DNA of 64,000 nt. Source: Rheinheimera aquimaris. GTDB lineage: Bacteria > Pseudomonadota > Gammaproteobacteria > Enterobacterales > Alteromonadaceae. Shown here one piece after another: positions 48,939-58,940 of the stretch (within the stretch, counting starts at the first letter, position 1; each line of letters starts with the position of its first letter). The DNA lies in contig NZ_JAJAVQ010000005.1 in assembly GCF_020531985.1 (NCBI RefSeq), forward strand, positions 124,001 to 188,000, written 5' to 3'. The notes beneath the pieces are model-generated. The model did no database searches. It worked only from the letters and a program-made list of their open reading frames with translations, and had not been told where the DNA came from. A program made the position numbers and the translations under genes.

Positions 48939-49628
48939 TTACGGCAGGTCAAATATCAGCGCTTTGCTGTCAGCCGTTGCTTTTAACTGCAATGCCGCCT
49001 GTTCGCTGATTTTAATACCATCGCCTGGCTGCAGCGTATGGCCTGATACGTCAAGCTCACCCGTTATAAGATGAATATATACTTTGCGCCCGGCAGCCAG
49101 CGCCAACTGCTGCTGACCTGCTTGTGCCAGTATCAACTGATATAAAAATGCATTCTGCCGCACCGTCAGGCTGCCATCCCGGCCATCCGGCGACAGGATC
49201 AGCGTTAAGCCTTCGTCCTGACCAAAGTCTTTTTGCTGATACCCCGGCTCGCCACCGAATTGATTCGGCTGGATCCAGATTTGCAAAAACTTCAGATCTT
49301 CTGCGTTACTGGCATTAAACTCGCTGTGGTAGATGCCCCGGCCAGCACTCATCAGCTGGAACTCACCTGCCGGCAGTACTTCGGTATTACCTGCCGAGTC
49401 TTTATGGGCAATTTTACCTGTCAGTACCAGGCTTAAAATTTCCATGTCTTTGTGACCATGGGTGTCAAAGCCCGCACCTGGCGCCACTTTATCGTCGTTG
49501 ATCACTCTGAGTGCTGAAAAGCCCATTTGCGCCGGATCATAATAACTGGCAAACGAAAACGTATGCTGACTCTGTAACCAACCGAAATCTGCCTTGCCGC
49601 GATCAGCTGCATATCTCATCTCAAACAT
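48939..49628 (-). CDS. Pirin-family bicupin
   Basis: Cytoplasmic bicupin of 229 residues related to E. coli YhhW. The N-terminal cupin holds the metal-binding histidines and glutamate in FDTHGHKDMEI and the later His in GRGIYHSEFN. The C-terminal cupin (about 135-229) is degenerate, as usual. Some pirins have quercetin 2,3-dioxygenase activity; others act as redox-linked regulators. The gene is divergent from an NADPH-dependent FMN reductase gene over 168 bp, a pairing that suggests shared response to quinones or redox stress. Confidence 0.92.
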   Translation of the reverse strand: MFEMRYAADRGKADFGWLQSQHTFSFASYYDPAQMGFSALRVINDDKVAPGAGFDTHGHKDMEILSLVLTGKIAHKDSAGNTEVLPAGEFQLMSAGRGIYHSEFNASNAEDLKFLQIWIQPNQFGGEPGYQQKDFGQDEGLTLILSPDGRDGSLTVRQNAFLYQLILAQAGQQQLALAAGRKVYIHLITGELDVSGHTLQPGDGIKISEQAALQLKATADSKALIFDLP

Positions 49629-49796
49629 TTTGTTATCTCCTCAAATAAGTTCACATTACCTAAGCAGAGTAGTCGCTGAGCTGTAGCAGAAAAAGCGGAA
49701 TAATTTGCGCTTCATGTTCAAATAATTTGAACCCAGGCCAAAGCGCTGAACCTAAGCTACACTGAACAGTCGTTACAGCAAACCAGGGAGTAAACA

Positions 49797-50342
49797 ATGA
49801 GTATTAATGTGCTGGCTATTTGTGGCAGCTTAAGAGCCAAATCCACCAACCGCGGTTTAGTGCGCTACGCTCAGGCGCATGCGCCAGAAGGTATGAAAAT
49901 TCATATCGCAGATTTAATGGAAGTCCCCTTTTACAACTCTGATCTGGCAGAAAAGCCAGCTGCCGTTAAACAATTGCTGCAACAGATGGGCGAAGCTGAT
50001 GCGCTGATACTGGCCTGTCCGGAATACAACTATTCGCTGGCACCGGCGCTGAAAAATGCGCTGGACTGGGCATCGCGCGAACCGGATAACCACCTGCTGA
50101 GCGGTAAACCCGTGGCCATTATGGGCGCCGGCGGCGGCATGGGTACCAGCCGGTCACAGTATCATCTGCGTCAGGTATGCGTATTCTTAAACCTGCACCC
50201 GTTAAACCAGCCGGAAGTGTTCTCAAATGCCTTTGCCGGCAGTTTTGATACTGATGGCAACCTGATAGACGAGAAAATACAAGGCCTGGTGCGTAAACAG
50301 CTGGATGCACTGCTAAGCTGGCAGCAGCAACTCAGCCGTTAA
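49797..50342 (+). CDS. NADPH-dependent FMN reductase / quinone reductase
   Basis: Flavodoxin-like reductase of 181 residues. The phosphate-binding loop CGSLRAKSTNRG (residues 10-21), the family signature CPEYNYSLAPALKNALDW and GAGGGMGTSRSQYHLRQV place it in the NADPH-dependent FMN/azoreductase/chromate reductase group. It likely reduces quinones or metal ions using NADPH through bound FMN. It is divergent from the pirin gene and converges on the PHP-domain lipoprotein gene. AGGGAG precedes the ATG at a good spacing. Confidence 0.92.
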   Translation: MSINVLAICGSLRAKSTNRGLVRYAQAHAPEGMKIHIADLMEVPFYNSDLAEKPAAVKQLLQQMGEADALILACPEYNYSLAPALKNALDWASREPDNHLLSGKPVAIMGAGGGMGTSRSQYHLRQVCVFLNLHPLNQPEVFSNAFAGSFDTDGNLIDEKIQGLVRKQLDALLSWQQQLSR

Positions 50343-50353
50343 GTCAGCATGCT

Positions 50354-50389
50354 GCAGCCCTGCCTTCGTAAAACTGATGTAAGGGCTGC
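50354..50389. terminator. Hairpin at the convergent FMN reductase / PHP lipoprotein junction
   Basis: 8-bp stem GCAGCCCT/AGGGCTGC with a 20-nt loop in the 55-bp gap between converging genes. No clear T-run on either side. Confidence 0.45.
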
Positions 50390-50397
50390 TTAAAGGT

Positions 50398-51882
50398 TTA
50401 ATGCTTTGTGTCCGTTAACTTGATAAAAACCGGATTGCTATAGAACCATAAGTCATGCCAGGGATTCTCACCTTTGGCATCAGCTTCCGGTTCATGTTCA
50501 TCTTTGTTATTGGTGCCGCGCAAGCGCAAATAACCACTGTGGTTAACTTTACCCAGCGCCAGCGTAAACTCGCTATAGCCGTGTTTAGTTTGCCAATCGC
50601 TGGCGTAAAAACGTTTTGTTACTTTGGTATTTGGCGCTTCATCGCTATTACGATTTTGCACCGGGCCACTCACTACACCTTGTATGACATCTACCCGCTG
50701 TACCTGCGGCTGAAAACCACCACCGTTTTTACCGTCCGGGGCGCGAAAACGTACCCGCAGCACTAACTCATCTTCAGCCGACACAAGCAAAGTTTCACCT
50801 AAGGTGGCCTTTCTACCGGTATTTTTTACCAGCACGTCAACATAGAGAGCATCAATTAAATCGCCGGTGCTGACAAATACATTGCCCGCTTTTAGTGCAG
50901 CAAAAATACTCTGATAGTCTTTTTCAGCATACACATAGGTTTTGGCGTACTGTCCCGGCCAGAAATCGGCCCAGCCGTCGGTGTAATGCCCATGGCTGTC
51001 AGACACACCGGTGACCCACCAGTGGCGACCTTCACTAAGCAGGCTATCCCAGACACCGCCTAAGCGTGCCGTCATTTGGTCGTAGCCCCCCATAGTCGGA
51101 TAGTGCGGGTATTCGGCGCGAATAGCACTGGCATCGGTACTGCCATCCGGGTTTAATGTGGCAGCCTGATGGCCTTCAGCGCCGGTCATGCCAATTACCA
51201 CATCCGGCGCAGTATCCTGCCAGTCGCGTAATTGTTGTGGGGTAATTTTATGATACTGACGAAAACCGGTAGCTAAACGCGAAGGGTGATTTGCCAGTAG
51301 CAAGGGTTTATCCGGTAGCGCATCCATGGCTTTAAGCGCCAACAGCATAAATGCATCTTCAGCCTTTTCCGGTCCCGGCGGTACGCCCTGACGGCCGTTA
51401 TAACGGCTTTCTATCTGGTACAGCTGCTGCGCTTCGGTGGCACTGTACGGCATAATAAAACTGGCATGCCGGCCACCGGGACTGTCGCCCGGCACATCAA
51501 ATTCCATGCCGTAAAATTGCAAAATATCCGGCAGCGCTTTACGCGATGCCAGCAGCTCCGGATACGCCTGCTCCAGCGCCAATTTGGCGCGGTTTGGTCC
51601 ACCGTGGTCTGTTATTACCATCCAGCTCAAGCCATAGTGCGCCGCCATTTGGGCATTCAACGGGATAGAATATTTGGCATCTCCACCAATCACCGGCGCA
51701 GGGGGAAATACCGAAGTATCCCATTTTACACTGTAATGGCTGTGCAGATGGTGGTCTCCTGCCAACCAACGCTTAGCGTGATCCGGCGTTTTTGCCTGTG
51801 GCACCTGCTGACAAGACGCCAACGCCAATAGCAACAGGCAAAATAAACCGTTGTACTTATTAAAAAAACTATAACACTTCAC
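50398..51882 (-). CDS. PHP-domain (CehA/McbA-type) metal-dependent phosphoesterase-like lipoprotein
   Basis: Exported protein of 494 residues with lipobox LASC (Cys24). The PHP metal site is evident: GDHHLHSHYS near 42-50, WMVITDHGGPN near 80, MEFDVPG, LLANHPSR near 197, and the final VTGVSDSHGHY near 290. Residues about 320-494 are beta-rich. This is the CehA/McbA subgroup, which includes hydrolases of esters and phosphoesters; the physiological substrate is unknown. It lies downstream of the two TonB receptor genes on the same strand, behind a strong terminator, so partial read-through could link it to the FecIR-type system. Confidence 0.85.
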   Translation of the reverse strand: MKCYSFFNKYNGLFCLLLLALASCQQVPQAKTPDHAKRWLAGDHHLHSHYSVKWDTSVFPPAPVIGGDAKYSIPLNAQMAAHYGLSWMVITDHGGPNRAKLALEQAYPELLASRKALPDILQFYGMEFDVPGDSPGGRHASFIMPYSATEAQQLYQIESRYNGRQGVPPGPEKAEDAFMLLALKAMDALPDKPLLLANHPSRLATGFRQYHKITPQQLRDWQDTAPDVVIGMTGAEGHQAATLNPDGSTDASAIRAEYPHYPTMGGYDQMTARLGGVWDSLLSEGRHWWVTGVSDSHGHYTDGWADFWPGQYAKTYVYAEKDYQSIFAALKAGNVFVSTGDLIDALYVDVLVKNTGRKATLGETLLVSAEDELVLRVRFRAPDGKNGGGFQPQVQRVDVIQGVVSGPVQNRNSDEAPNTKVTKRFYASDWQTKHGYSEFTLALGKVNHSGYLRLRGTNNKDEHEPEADAKGENPWHDLWFYSNPVFIKLTDTKH

Positions 51883-51915
51883 TCAAACCGCCTTTCTGTT
51901 GATATTACCTGCTGC

Positions 51916-51948
51916 AAAAACAGCCCCGGCGCAACTGACCGGGGCTGT
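51916..51948 (-). terminator. Terminator after the short TonB receptor gene
   Basis: Perfect 10-bp stem ACAGCCCCGG/CCGGGGCTGT (51920-51948) with a 9-nt loop and a T5 run on the minus strand, 37 bp past the receptor stop. Confidence 0.88.
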
Positions 51949-51984
51949 GCGCTTAGCACTGCGTAGCTTTAAAACTGAACTGTT

Positions 51985-54687
51985 TTAGAACTGCACTGTT
52001 ACACCAGCCATATAAGTACGGCCACTGTAAGTGGTGTTGTACGCTCTGTTGCTGGAGTCGCTGTACAACTCATCACGCACGTTGGTCAGGTTTATTGCTT
52101 CAAGGTTGAGTTTTATGTTGTCAGTTAAGCGATAAAAGGCGGAGAAATCGACATTGGTCGTGGCATGGTAGCCACGCTCATCATCATCAATAGAGCCACT
52201 TTCTACCCCGGTGATATAATCACTGCGATAAGCCGCAGCAATACGGGCGCCCCATTGTTCAGTTTCGTAGTATACCGTCAGGTTGTAGCTTTGTTTTGAC
52301 AGCCCCGGGAAAGCTTTGAACTGATCTTCTCCTGAATTCTCTACATTACGATACAACGTTTTGGCATCAGCCCAGGTGTAGTTTGCTATAACACCCAGGT
52401 TATTAAATGGCGCCGGCAAAAAGTCCAGATCTCGCTGCACGGCCAGTTCAAAACCTTTGATCGTTGAGGAATCTGAGTTTTGCGGTGAAGACACATTAAA
52501 AATATCGTCTACCGTTTTACCCACAGGCAACAACGCAGCCGGTAAGCCCAACTCGCTGTATACGATTTGCTGGGTTTCAGTAACGATAAAGTTGTCGATA
52601 TCTTTATAAAATAACGCTACTGACGCCAGGCCAACATCTTCAAAGTACCACTCCAGTGCAGTATCAAAGTTGGTTGATTCAAAAGGCTGCAGGTTCGGGT
52701 TACCAACAGAAATCTGGCCGATATCATTTTCACCCAGCGAGGTCTGACTGACATTGGCTGAAAATGCCATGGCGCCCAGCGACGGCCGCGTCATATTTTT
52801 GCTGATACCAGTGCGCCAGATCACATCATCGATAAACTCATAGGCAATGTTCAGGCTGGGCAAATAATCTGAGTAATCGCGTACCAATTGTGTTGGCACA
52901 CCTTTGGATAAACCTGCAGAGGTGATCTCGGTGTTAAAATAACGCACGCCTAAATTTAACCGAAGCGGTGCACCGGCCATATCGTACTCAGTGTCGTACA
53001 CTACGTAGGCAGCGTTGGTTTCTTCGGTTAAATCATACGCCGAGCTCTCTACCGTGTACTCGTCAGTTAAAGCAAAATCCGTCAGGCCATAAAAAGCCTG
53101 CAACGCCGCCATATCACCCTGCAACCAGCTTCTGTCCGGGTGGCCACTAAACAGCTGTGCTTGCTCGGCTGTCAGTATTAACACACCCTGATTCTGGGGC
53201 GTGTCGGGGTTAGTCGGAAAGTTTTGCGCGACGCGTTCAAAACCGGTGTTGCTGAACTTCTTATAGTTGGCACCAAATTTCAAACTGGAACTGTCTGTCA
53301 GGTAGTAATCAAAATCCAGCCTGGCGTTATCAAAGTCGGAGTAGATAAAATTCGACTGAAAATACAGATCTTTCACTGTATAGCCTTCCACCGCGGTAAC
53401 ATCAAAATCCGGTGAATAGCTGTGGCCGTAAAACGCATCCTGAGTAAAGTCAGTAATAATATTGACCTTTTTCTTCGCTTCAATATTCAGCTTATTTACC
53501 CGTGGTTGCTCATAATCTGATGAGCTATGTCCGACCATAGCGCGCATTTTCAGCGCATCGCTCAGCGTCCAGTCGGCTGTCAGACTAATTTGGTTAAACA
53601 CCGATTCGTTATAGTCCTGACGGTTTTCATTACGCCAGGTGGCATTTTTATAATCGGCATAAATCACTTCTTTATCGCCGTTATTTTCACGCCAAACCAA
53701 TTCATTCACCACAGAGTTATCTTTTACCGCGTGATGGTGCTCAGACAGGGTGTTTTCCAGCTTGCCATGCATCAGGTCCAGCACCAGACTAAAATCCTGA
53801 CTCGGTTTATATTGCAGCGCCGCAGTAACACCAAGCCGCTTTTGCTGATTTTCCCACATTGAATAGCGATGGCCGCGCGGGAACCATAATTCGCCGGAAT
53901 CCAGCTCAGCCTGTAACTCTGTATTACTGGCATCGGCGGCCTTTTTGCCGCCTTCACGCCGCCAGCGGGTAGTGTTGGTGCCATATTCCATGGTTTCTCT
54001 GTCGCTGTAGGCAACCGATACCAGCGCACCAAAGTCAGACCAGGTGTTTGACAACAACGCCGCAATCCGCGGATCAGTGCTGTCGGTGTTACTGTTGGTA
54101 CCCAGCTGGGCAGATACAGCAGCCTGAGCGCCGTCATAGTCAAACGGTTTGGCTGTACGTAAGTTTACGGTACCGGCAATACCGCCTTCTTCCTGATCGG
54201 CCGAGTAAGACTTTTTCACATCAATCTGGTTAAACAGCTCAGAGGCAAAAATATTAAAATCAAAAGCCCGGCTACGTGACACCCCGCCACGCGCATCCAT
54301 CGGTGAAGACGATGTTCCCAGTGCTTCCATACCATTTACCTGCACCCGGGTAAAATCCGGGCCTAAGCCTCGCAAAGAAATCTGCCGGCCTTCGCCACCT
54401 TCACGGGTAATGGTTACGCCAGGCACGCGTTGCAGTGAGTCGGCCAGGTTTAAATCCGGAAAGTCGGCAATGTCTTCAGCCACTATCGAATCCTGCGCTA
54501 TCATCGCTTCGCGTTTTAAGTCTTTTGCTTTGATAATGGCGCTGCGAAAGCCTTTTACTTCAATCACTTCCGTTTCTGTTGCTACTTCCGCCGGGGCAGA
54601 TTGGGCCTGCAGGGGGGCGCTGCATAAAGCCGGAATTGCAGCCAGTACAGCCAACGCCAGATGGCTCTTGCAAAGATTCGTCTTCAT
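51985..54687 (-). CDS. TonB-dependent receptor without signalling domain, paralogue of the upstream transducer
   Basis: Outer-membrane transporter of 900 residues. It has a signal peptide (LALAVLAAIPALCSAPLQAQ), a TonB-box-like EVIEVKGFRSA, plug with FPDLNLADSLQRVPGVTIT, RQISLRGLGPDFTRVQVNGME and DQEEGGIAGTVNLRTAKPFDY, and a barrel ending in a terminal Phe (GVTVQF). Large parts match the receptor encoded at 54873-57899 nearly word for word, but this copy lacks the N-terminal STN domain, so it can import but not signal. It lies downstream of the transducer copy with a 185-bp gap that should contain its promoter. The substrate is unknown; the receptor class includes carbohydrate and siderophore importers. 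Confidence 0.93.
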   Translation of the reverse strand: MKTNLCKSHLALAVLAAIPALCSAPLQAQSAPAEVATETEVIEVKGFRSAIIKAKDLKREAMIAQDSIVAEDIADFPDLNLADSLQRVPGVTITREGGEGRQISLRGLGPDFTRVQVNGMEALGTSSSPMDARGGVSRSRAFDFNIFASELFNQIDVKKSYSADQEEGGIAGTVNLRTAKPFDYDGAQAAVSAQLGTNSNTDSTDPRIAALLSNTWSDFGALVSVAYSDRETMEYGTNTTRWRREGGKKAADASNTELQAELDSGELWFPRGHRYSMWENQQKRLGVTAALQYKPSQDFSLVLDLMHGKLENTLSEHHHAVKDNSVVNELVWRENNGDKEVIYADYKNATWRNENRQDYNESVFNQISLTADWTLSDALKMRAMVGHSSSDYEQPRVNKLNIEAKKKVNIITDFTQDAFYGHSYSPDFDVTAVEGYTVKDLYFQSNFIYSDFDNARLDFDYYLTDSSSLKFGANYKKFSNTGFERVAQNFPTNPDTPQNQGVLILTAEQAQLFSGHPDRSWLQGDMAALQAFYGLTDFALTDEYTVESSAYDLTEETNAAYVVYDTEYDMAGAPLRLNLGVRYFNTEITSAGLSKGVPTQLVRDYSDYLPSLNIAYEFIDDVIWRTGISKNMTRPSLGAMAFSANVSQTSLGENDIGQISVGNPNLQPFESTNFDTALEWYFEDVGLASVALFYKDIDNFIVTETQQIVYSELGLPAALLPVGKTVDDIFNVSSPQNSDSSTIKGFELAVQRDLDFLPAPFNNLGVIANYTWADAKTLYRNVENSGEDQFKAFPGLSKQSYNLTVYYETEQWGARIAAAYRSDYITGVESGSIDDDERGYHATTNVDFSAFYRLTDNIKLNLEAINLTNVRDELYSDSSNRAYNTTYSGRTYMAGVTVQF

Positions 54688-54872
54688 AATGTGTCCGTTA
54701 ATCCTGATTAGTTAAGCTAATTGGTGAAGTAAATCTGCCGGCGCAATTGCACAGCAGTCCCCCTAAAGAGCAACAACCCGTGATTTTCGGACAAAAGAAA
54801 TTATTAAGATTTATTGACAGTACTGTGACAGCCAAGGCTTTTGGTTTTCATGACTAAATATGAAGTGTCTTA

Positions 54873-57800
54873 TCAGAACTCCGCCGTAAAACCGAGGATG
54901 TAAGTGCGGCCGCTATAGGTGCTGTTATAGGCTCTGTCGCTGGAATCGCTGTACAACTCTTCACGCAGATTGGTCAGATTAAGCGCTTCGATATTGAGCT
55001 TTATATAGTCGTTTATCCGGTAAAACGCTGAGAAATCGATGTTAGTACTACCGTGATAACCGCGCTCGTCATCATCGATAGAGCCACTTTCTACCGCACT
55101 GATATAACGGCTACGATAAGCAGTGCTTAACCGTGCGCCCCAGCGTGGGGTGTCGTAGTAAAGTGCCAGGTTGTAGCTGTGTCTGGACAAGCCGGTAAAG
55201 GCTTTAACCTGGTTTTCACCCGAGTTTTGCACATTGTGATACAGCGTCTTACCCTCGGCCCAGGTGTAATTTGCGTTTATACCAAACTGATTAAACGGCA
55301 CTGGCAGAAAATCCAGCTTACGCTGCAGCGCCAGCTCAATACCTTTAATTGATGAAGGACCGCCGTTTTGTGGCGAGGATAAATTAAACACATCATCCAC
55401 CGTTTTGCCCTCTGGCAACAGCGCAGCAGGCAAACCCAGTTCACTAAACACCACTGGCCTGGTGGTTGTGGCAATAAAGTGGCTAATATCTTTATAAAAC
55501 AACGCAGTAGAAAACACCCCTCCATCAGCAAAATACCATTCCAATGCGGTATCCAGATTGTTAGCTTTAAATGGCCTCAACTGTGGGTTACCGCTATTGA
55601 TTTGGCCGATATCGGTTTCCCCAAGCGAGGTTTGGGTAACATTGGTAAACAGCGCTATATCACTGAGCGAAGGTCGGGTAATATTTTTGCTCATACCTAA
55701 ACGCCACAGCACATCATCGGCAATGTCGTAAGATAAACCCAGCGCGGGCAGGTAGCCGTCGTAACGGCGATTTCCCCCCCCAGCCAGGATACCGGCTCCG
55801 CTCTGTGACGGCGCAGTACTGCTAAGGCCGGTATTAAAATAACGCAAACCAAGACTGGCACGCAGTGGTGCACCGGCTAACGTTAGTTTTTGCTCATACT
55901 GCAGATAACCGGCTTGTGTCTGCTCTGTCAATCGGTATGCCGAACTGGCAATAGTATCGGCATCAGTTAACGTAAAACCGGTCAGGCCATAAAATGCTTG
56001 CAACGCAGCAATATCGCCCTGCAACCAACTTTGGTCGGGGTGGCCGCTATACAGCTGAACCTGTTCCGCGTTCAGGCTTACCACGCCCTGGTTTAGTGGC
56101 GTAGTACTATCATGAGGAAAACCGCTGGCCTCTTGCTGATAGCCAGAGTTACTAAACGTTTTAGCATGTAAACCAAAGCTGAGACTGCTGCTGTCGCTAA
56201 GCTGCCAGGTGGCATCCAGCCTGGCGTTGTTAAAGTCGGAATAGGCAAAATTAGACTGAAAAAACAGATCCCTTACGGTATAACCAGGTAAGGCCGTTAC
56301 ATCAAAATTGCTGGAATAACTCTGGCCGTAAAAGGCATCCTGAGTGAAGTCGGTCACAATATCGGCTTGTTGCTTTGCCTCAATATTCAATTTGCTCAGC
56401 AGTGGCTGGAGGTAGTCGGATGAACTATGGCCCAACATAGCGTGCAGCTGCAAATAGTCGCTAACTGTCCAATCTGCACTGAGGCTGATTTGATTAAATA
56501 ATGATTCGTTATAGTCCTGGCGGTTTTCATTGCGCCAGCTGGCATTTTTATAGCTGGCATAAAGCACTTCTTTATCGCCATTGCTGTCACGCCAAATCAG
56601 CTCCTGCACCAGATTATTATCTTTTACTGCATGATGATGTTCAGACAGCTGATTTTGCAGCTTGCCGTGCATCAGTTCCAACACCATATTTAACGTAGGC
56701 TCTGGCTGGTATTGCAAGGCTGCGGATACACCTAAGCGCTTTTGCTGATTTTCCCAAACCGACAAGCGCTGGCCACGTGGAAACCATAACTCGCCCGAAT
56801 CGAGCAGGCTTTGCAAATGGCTATTGGCAGGGTCAGCAGCCTGTTTAGCGCTTTCTCGCCGCCAGCGTGTGGTGTTACTGCCATATTCGTTAGTGCCGCG
56901 GCGACTGTAGGTAAACGAAATCAAAGCACCAAGTTCAGACCAACGCTTTGACAACAGTGCGGAAAAGCGTGGATCGGCGCTGTTAAAATGGCGGTTAGCG
57001 TTACTATTGCCGCTAAGCTCGGCAGAAATACTGGCTTTGTCGGTTAGATAATCAAAGGGCTTGGCGGTACGTAAATTTACTGTGCCGGCTATGCCACCCT
57101 CTTCCTGTTCGGCAGAGTAAGACTTTTTTACATCAATCTGGTTAAAAAGCTCAGCAGCAAAAATGTTGAAATCAAAAGCACGACTGCGCGATAACGCGCC
57201 GCGTGCATCCATCGGTGATGATGTGGTACCGAGCGTTTCCATACCGTTTATCTGTACCCGGGTAAAATCGGCAGCTAACCCCCGCAGCGAGATCTGCCGC
57301 CCTTCGCCCCACTCGCGGGTAATACTGATACCGGGCACCCGTGATATCGCATTGGCGACATTCAGCGCCGGAAAGTCGGTAATATCTTCTGCCACCAACG
57401 AATCTTGCGCAATCAGCGCCTGCCGCTTCAATGCGGTAGCGCCTGGCAACTGCGCAGTGGCGCTGCTATGCCGGTACAGGCCGCCATTTGCCCGTACTGC
57501 TATAACCTCCATTGCTGGCGCACTGGCCAAAGACGGCGCTACCGGTGTTGCGGCTGCCGTTACAGACTGCTCAACTACCGGCTTAGCTTTAATTAGCCAG
57601 CCTGAGACGCGGGGTATAGCTTCTAACGGCTGCTCTGCCAGTAGTTTTTGTAGCACTTCATCGGCGGTAAAATCACCCACCACCGCGGGGACATTGAGCC
57701 CCTGCAGATTTGCCGGGGCAAACAGTAAGGGTTTATTTACCTGACGGGCGAATTGCAATAAAGCCCCTGCTAACGGCTGTGCGGGTAGCTCATATCTCTG

Positions 57801-57899
57801 ACGTTCAGCCGGGTGATGCTGCGCGGACCATAGCGCTGGGCTAAACAACAGTAACAGCACAAAATAAAACAGCGGCTGCACCGGCAGAACCCAGGCCAT
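54873..57899 (-). CDS. TonB-dependent transducer receptor with STN signalling domain
   Basis: Outer-membrane receptor of 1008 residues. After a signal peptide, an STN domain occupies about 33-110 (YELPAQPLAGALLQFARQVNKPL, VPAVVGDFTADEVLQKLL), the domain through which FecA-type transducers contact FecR. Then come a TonB box-like VIAVRANGG, the plug (FPALNVANAISRVPGISIT, RQISLRGLAADFTRVQINGME) and a barrel ending in Phe (LGFTAEF). The FecR gene stop is 4 bp upstream and a FecI sigma gene precedes that, so this is a complete surface-signalling unit. It lacks the usual iron-transporter neighbours; the ligand may be an oligosaccharide or a metal chelate. Confidence 0.94.
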   Translation of the reverse strand: MAWVLPVQPLFYFVLLLLFSPALWSAQHHPAERQRYELPAQPLAGALLQFARQVNKPLLFAPANLQGLNVPAVVGDFTADEVLQKLLAEQPLEAIPRVSGWLIKAKPVVEQSVTAAATPVAPSLASAPAMEVIAVRANGGLYRHSSATAQLPGATALKRQALIAQDSLVAEDITDFPALNVANAISRVPGISITREWGEGRQISLRGLAADFTRVQINGMETLGTTSSPMDARGALSRSRAFDFNIFAAELFNQIDVKKSYSAEQEEGGIAGTVNLRTAKPFDYLTDKASISAELSGNSNANRHFNSADPRFSALLSKRWSELGALISFTYSRRGTNEYGSNTTRWRRESAKQAADPANSHLQSLLDSGELWFPRGQRLSVWENQQKRLGVSAALQYQPEPTLNMVLELMHGKLQNQLSEHHHAVKDNNLVQELIWRDSNGDKEVLYASYKNASWRNENRQDYNESLFNQISLSADWTVSDYLQLHAMLGHSSSDYLQPLLSKLNIEAKQQADIVTDFTQDAFYGQSYSSNFDVTALPGYTVRDLFFQSNFAYSDFNNARLDATWQLSDSSSLSFGLHAKTFSNSGYQQEASGFPHDSTTPLNQGVVSLNAEQVQLYSGHPDQSWLQGDIAALQAFYGLTGFTLTDADTIASSAYRLTEQTQAGYLQYEQKLTLAGAPLRASLGLRYFNTGLSSTAPSQSGAGILAGGGNRRYDGYLPALGLSYDIADDVLWRLGMSKNITRPSLSDIALFTNVTQTSLGETDIGQINSGNPQLRPFKANNLDTALEWYFADGGVFSTALFYKDISHFIATTTRPVVFSELGLPAALLPEGKTVDDVFNLSSPQNGGPSSIKGIELALQRKLDFLPVPFNQFGINANYTWAEGKTLYHNVQNSGENQVKAFTGLSRHSYNLALYYDTPRWGARLSTAYRSRYISAVESGSIDDDERGYHGSTNIDFSAFYRINDYIKLNIEALNLTNLREELYSDSSDRAYNSTYSGRTYILGFTAEF

Positions 57900-57903
57900 A
57901 ATA

Positions 57904-58914
57904 TTACTGTGACGAGGGTGATATCCGGCTTAGCCGGATACCGGTACTGTGTTGCTGCAACGTCAGGCCATAGGCCTCAGTGAGTGCCTGCAACGTCTGA
58001 TCCGTATTAGCCAGCTCAAAACGGCCAGCTACTCTTAAATCTGCGACTTCTGCACTGGCGCTCAATGGCACCGGTGCAGAGCGGTTTAACCGGTGCAATA
58101 AATAGGCTAAGGACTCATTTTCAATTTCAATCCAGCCCGACCGCCAGTCAACCAATTGCTGCAAATCGACTTTCTCTACCGCTGACATTTTATGTTGCCT
58201 GATGCGCACACGCTCTCCGGCTTTAAGCAGCTGCCGCGGACTGGTTGCCGTTGCCTGCACCTGCACCGCTCCCTCGTACACAGTGACATCAATGTTGTCC
58301 GGGTCCCGGTCGATGTTGAACTCCGTCCCCACGGCAACTACAGTCGCCTGATCAAGACGCACTTCAAATGGCCTGTTTTTATCTTTAGCTACGGCAAAGT
58401 AGGCTGCGCCCACCCCCTGCACAACCTGACGTTTATCGTCGGTAAAAAACACCGTTAGCTGACTGGCCGCTGCCATATCAACGACTGAGCCGTCACCCAG
58501 CGTCTGATGCATAGTACTGGACCGTGCTGTTTTTAGCTCGTAGGGGGCTTCGGTACCTAAGAAACTGCTTTGTCCCAGATATAACATCACTCCCAGCGCA
58601 GCAGTGCATGCAAGGACAGTTAATGACCTGACAGGGCCGGCGAAACACCAGCGCGATAGCGAAAGCTGCCAGCGCTTTAACAGATGCGGCTTGTATGCGG
58701 TTAACGCTTTCGCCAGTTCAGGACTTTGCCAGGTTTGTACCATCGACAACAATATTGCCTGATGTCTTGGGTCTGCATCCAGCCAATGGCTGAACCGCCT
58801 TTTACTCAGGCTGTCCAACTCACCGGCAGCGAGCTTTTCCAGCCAGGCCGCTGCCTGTAAATACAAATCCTGTTCTGTTTGTTCTGCTGTATTCAATATA
58901 CTGTTTTCACTCAA
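57904..58914 (-). CDS. FecR-family anti-sigma / sigma-regulator
   Basis: Inner-membrane regulator of 336 residues. The N-terminal cytoplasmic part carries the DUF4880-like segment AAAWLEKLAAGELDSLSKRRFSHWLDADPRHQ. A single transmembrane helix lies at about 95-115 (SLTVLACTAALGVMLYLG). The periplasmic FecR domain includes LGDGSVVDMAAASQLTVFFTDDKRQV and VGTEFNIDRD. The last 70 residues resemble an STN-like fold (AYLLHRLNRSAPVPLSASAEVADLRVAGRF), the region that contacts the receptor. It sits between the ECF sigma and transducer receptor genes (26-bp and 4-bp gaps). Confidence 0.93.
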   Translation of the reverse strand: MSENSILNTAEQTEQDLYLQAAAWLEKLAAGELDSLSKRRFSHWLDADPRHQAILLSMVQTWQSPELAKALTAYKPHLLKRWQLSLSRWCFAGPVRSLTVLACTAALGVMLYLGQSSFLGTEAPYELKTARSSTMHQTLGDGSVVDMAAASQLTVFFTDDKRQVVQGVGAAYFAVAKDKNRPFEVRLDQATVVAVGTEFNIDRDPDNIDVTVYEGAVQVQATATSPRQLLKAGERVRIRQHKMSAVEKVDLQQLVDWRSGWIEIENESLAYLLHRLNRSAPVPLSASAEVADLRVAGRFELANTDQTLQALTEAYGLTLQQHSTGIRLSRISPSSQ

Positions 58915-58940
58915 CCGGTTTTATTACAGCAGCGCGGATG

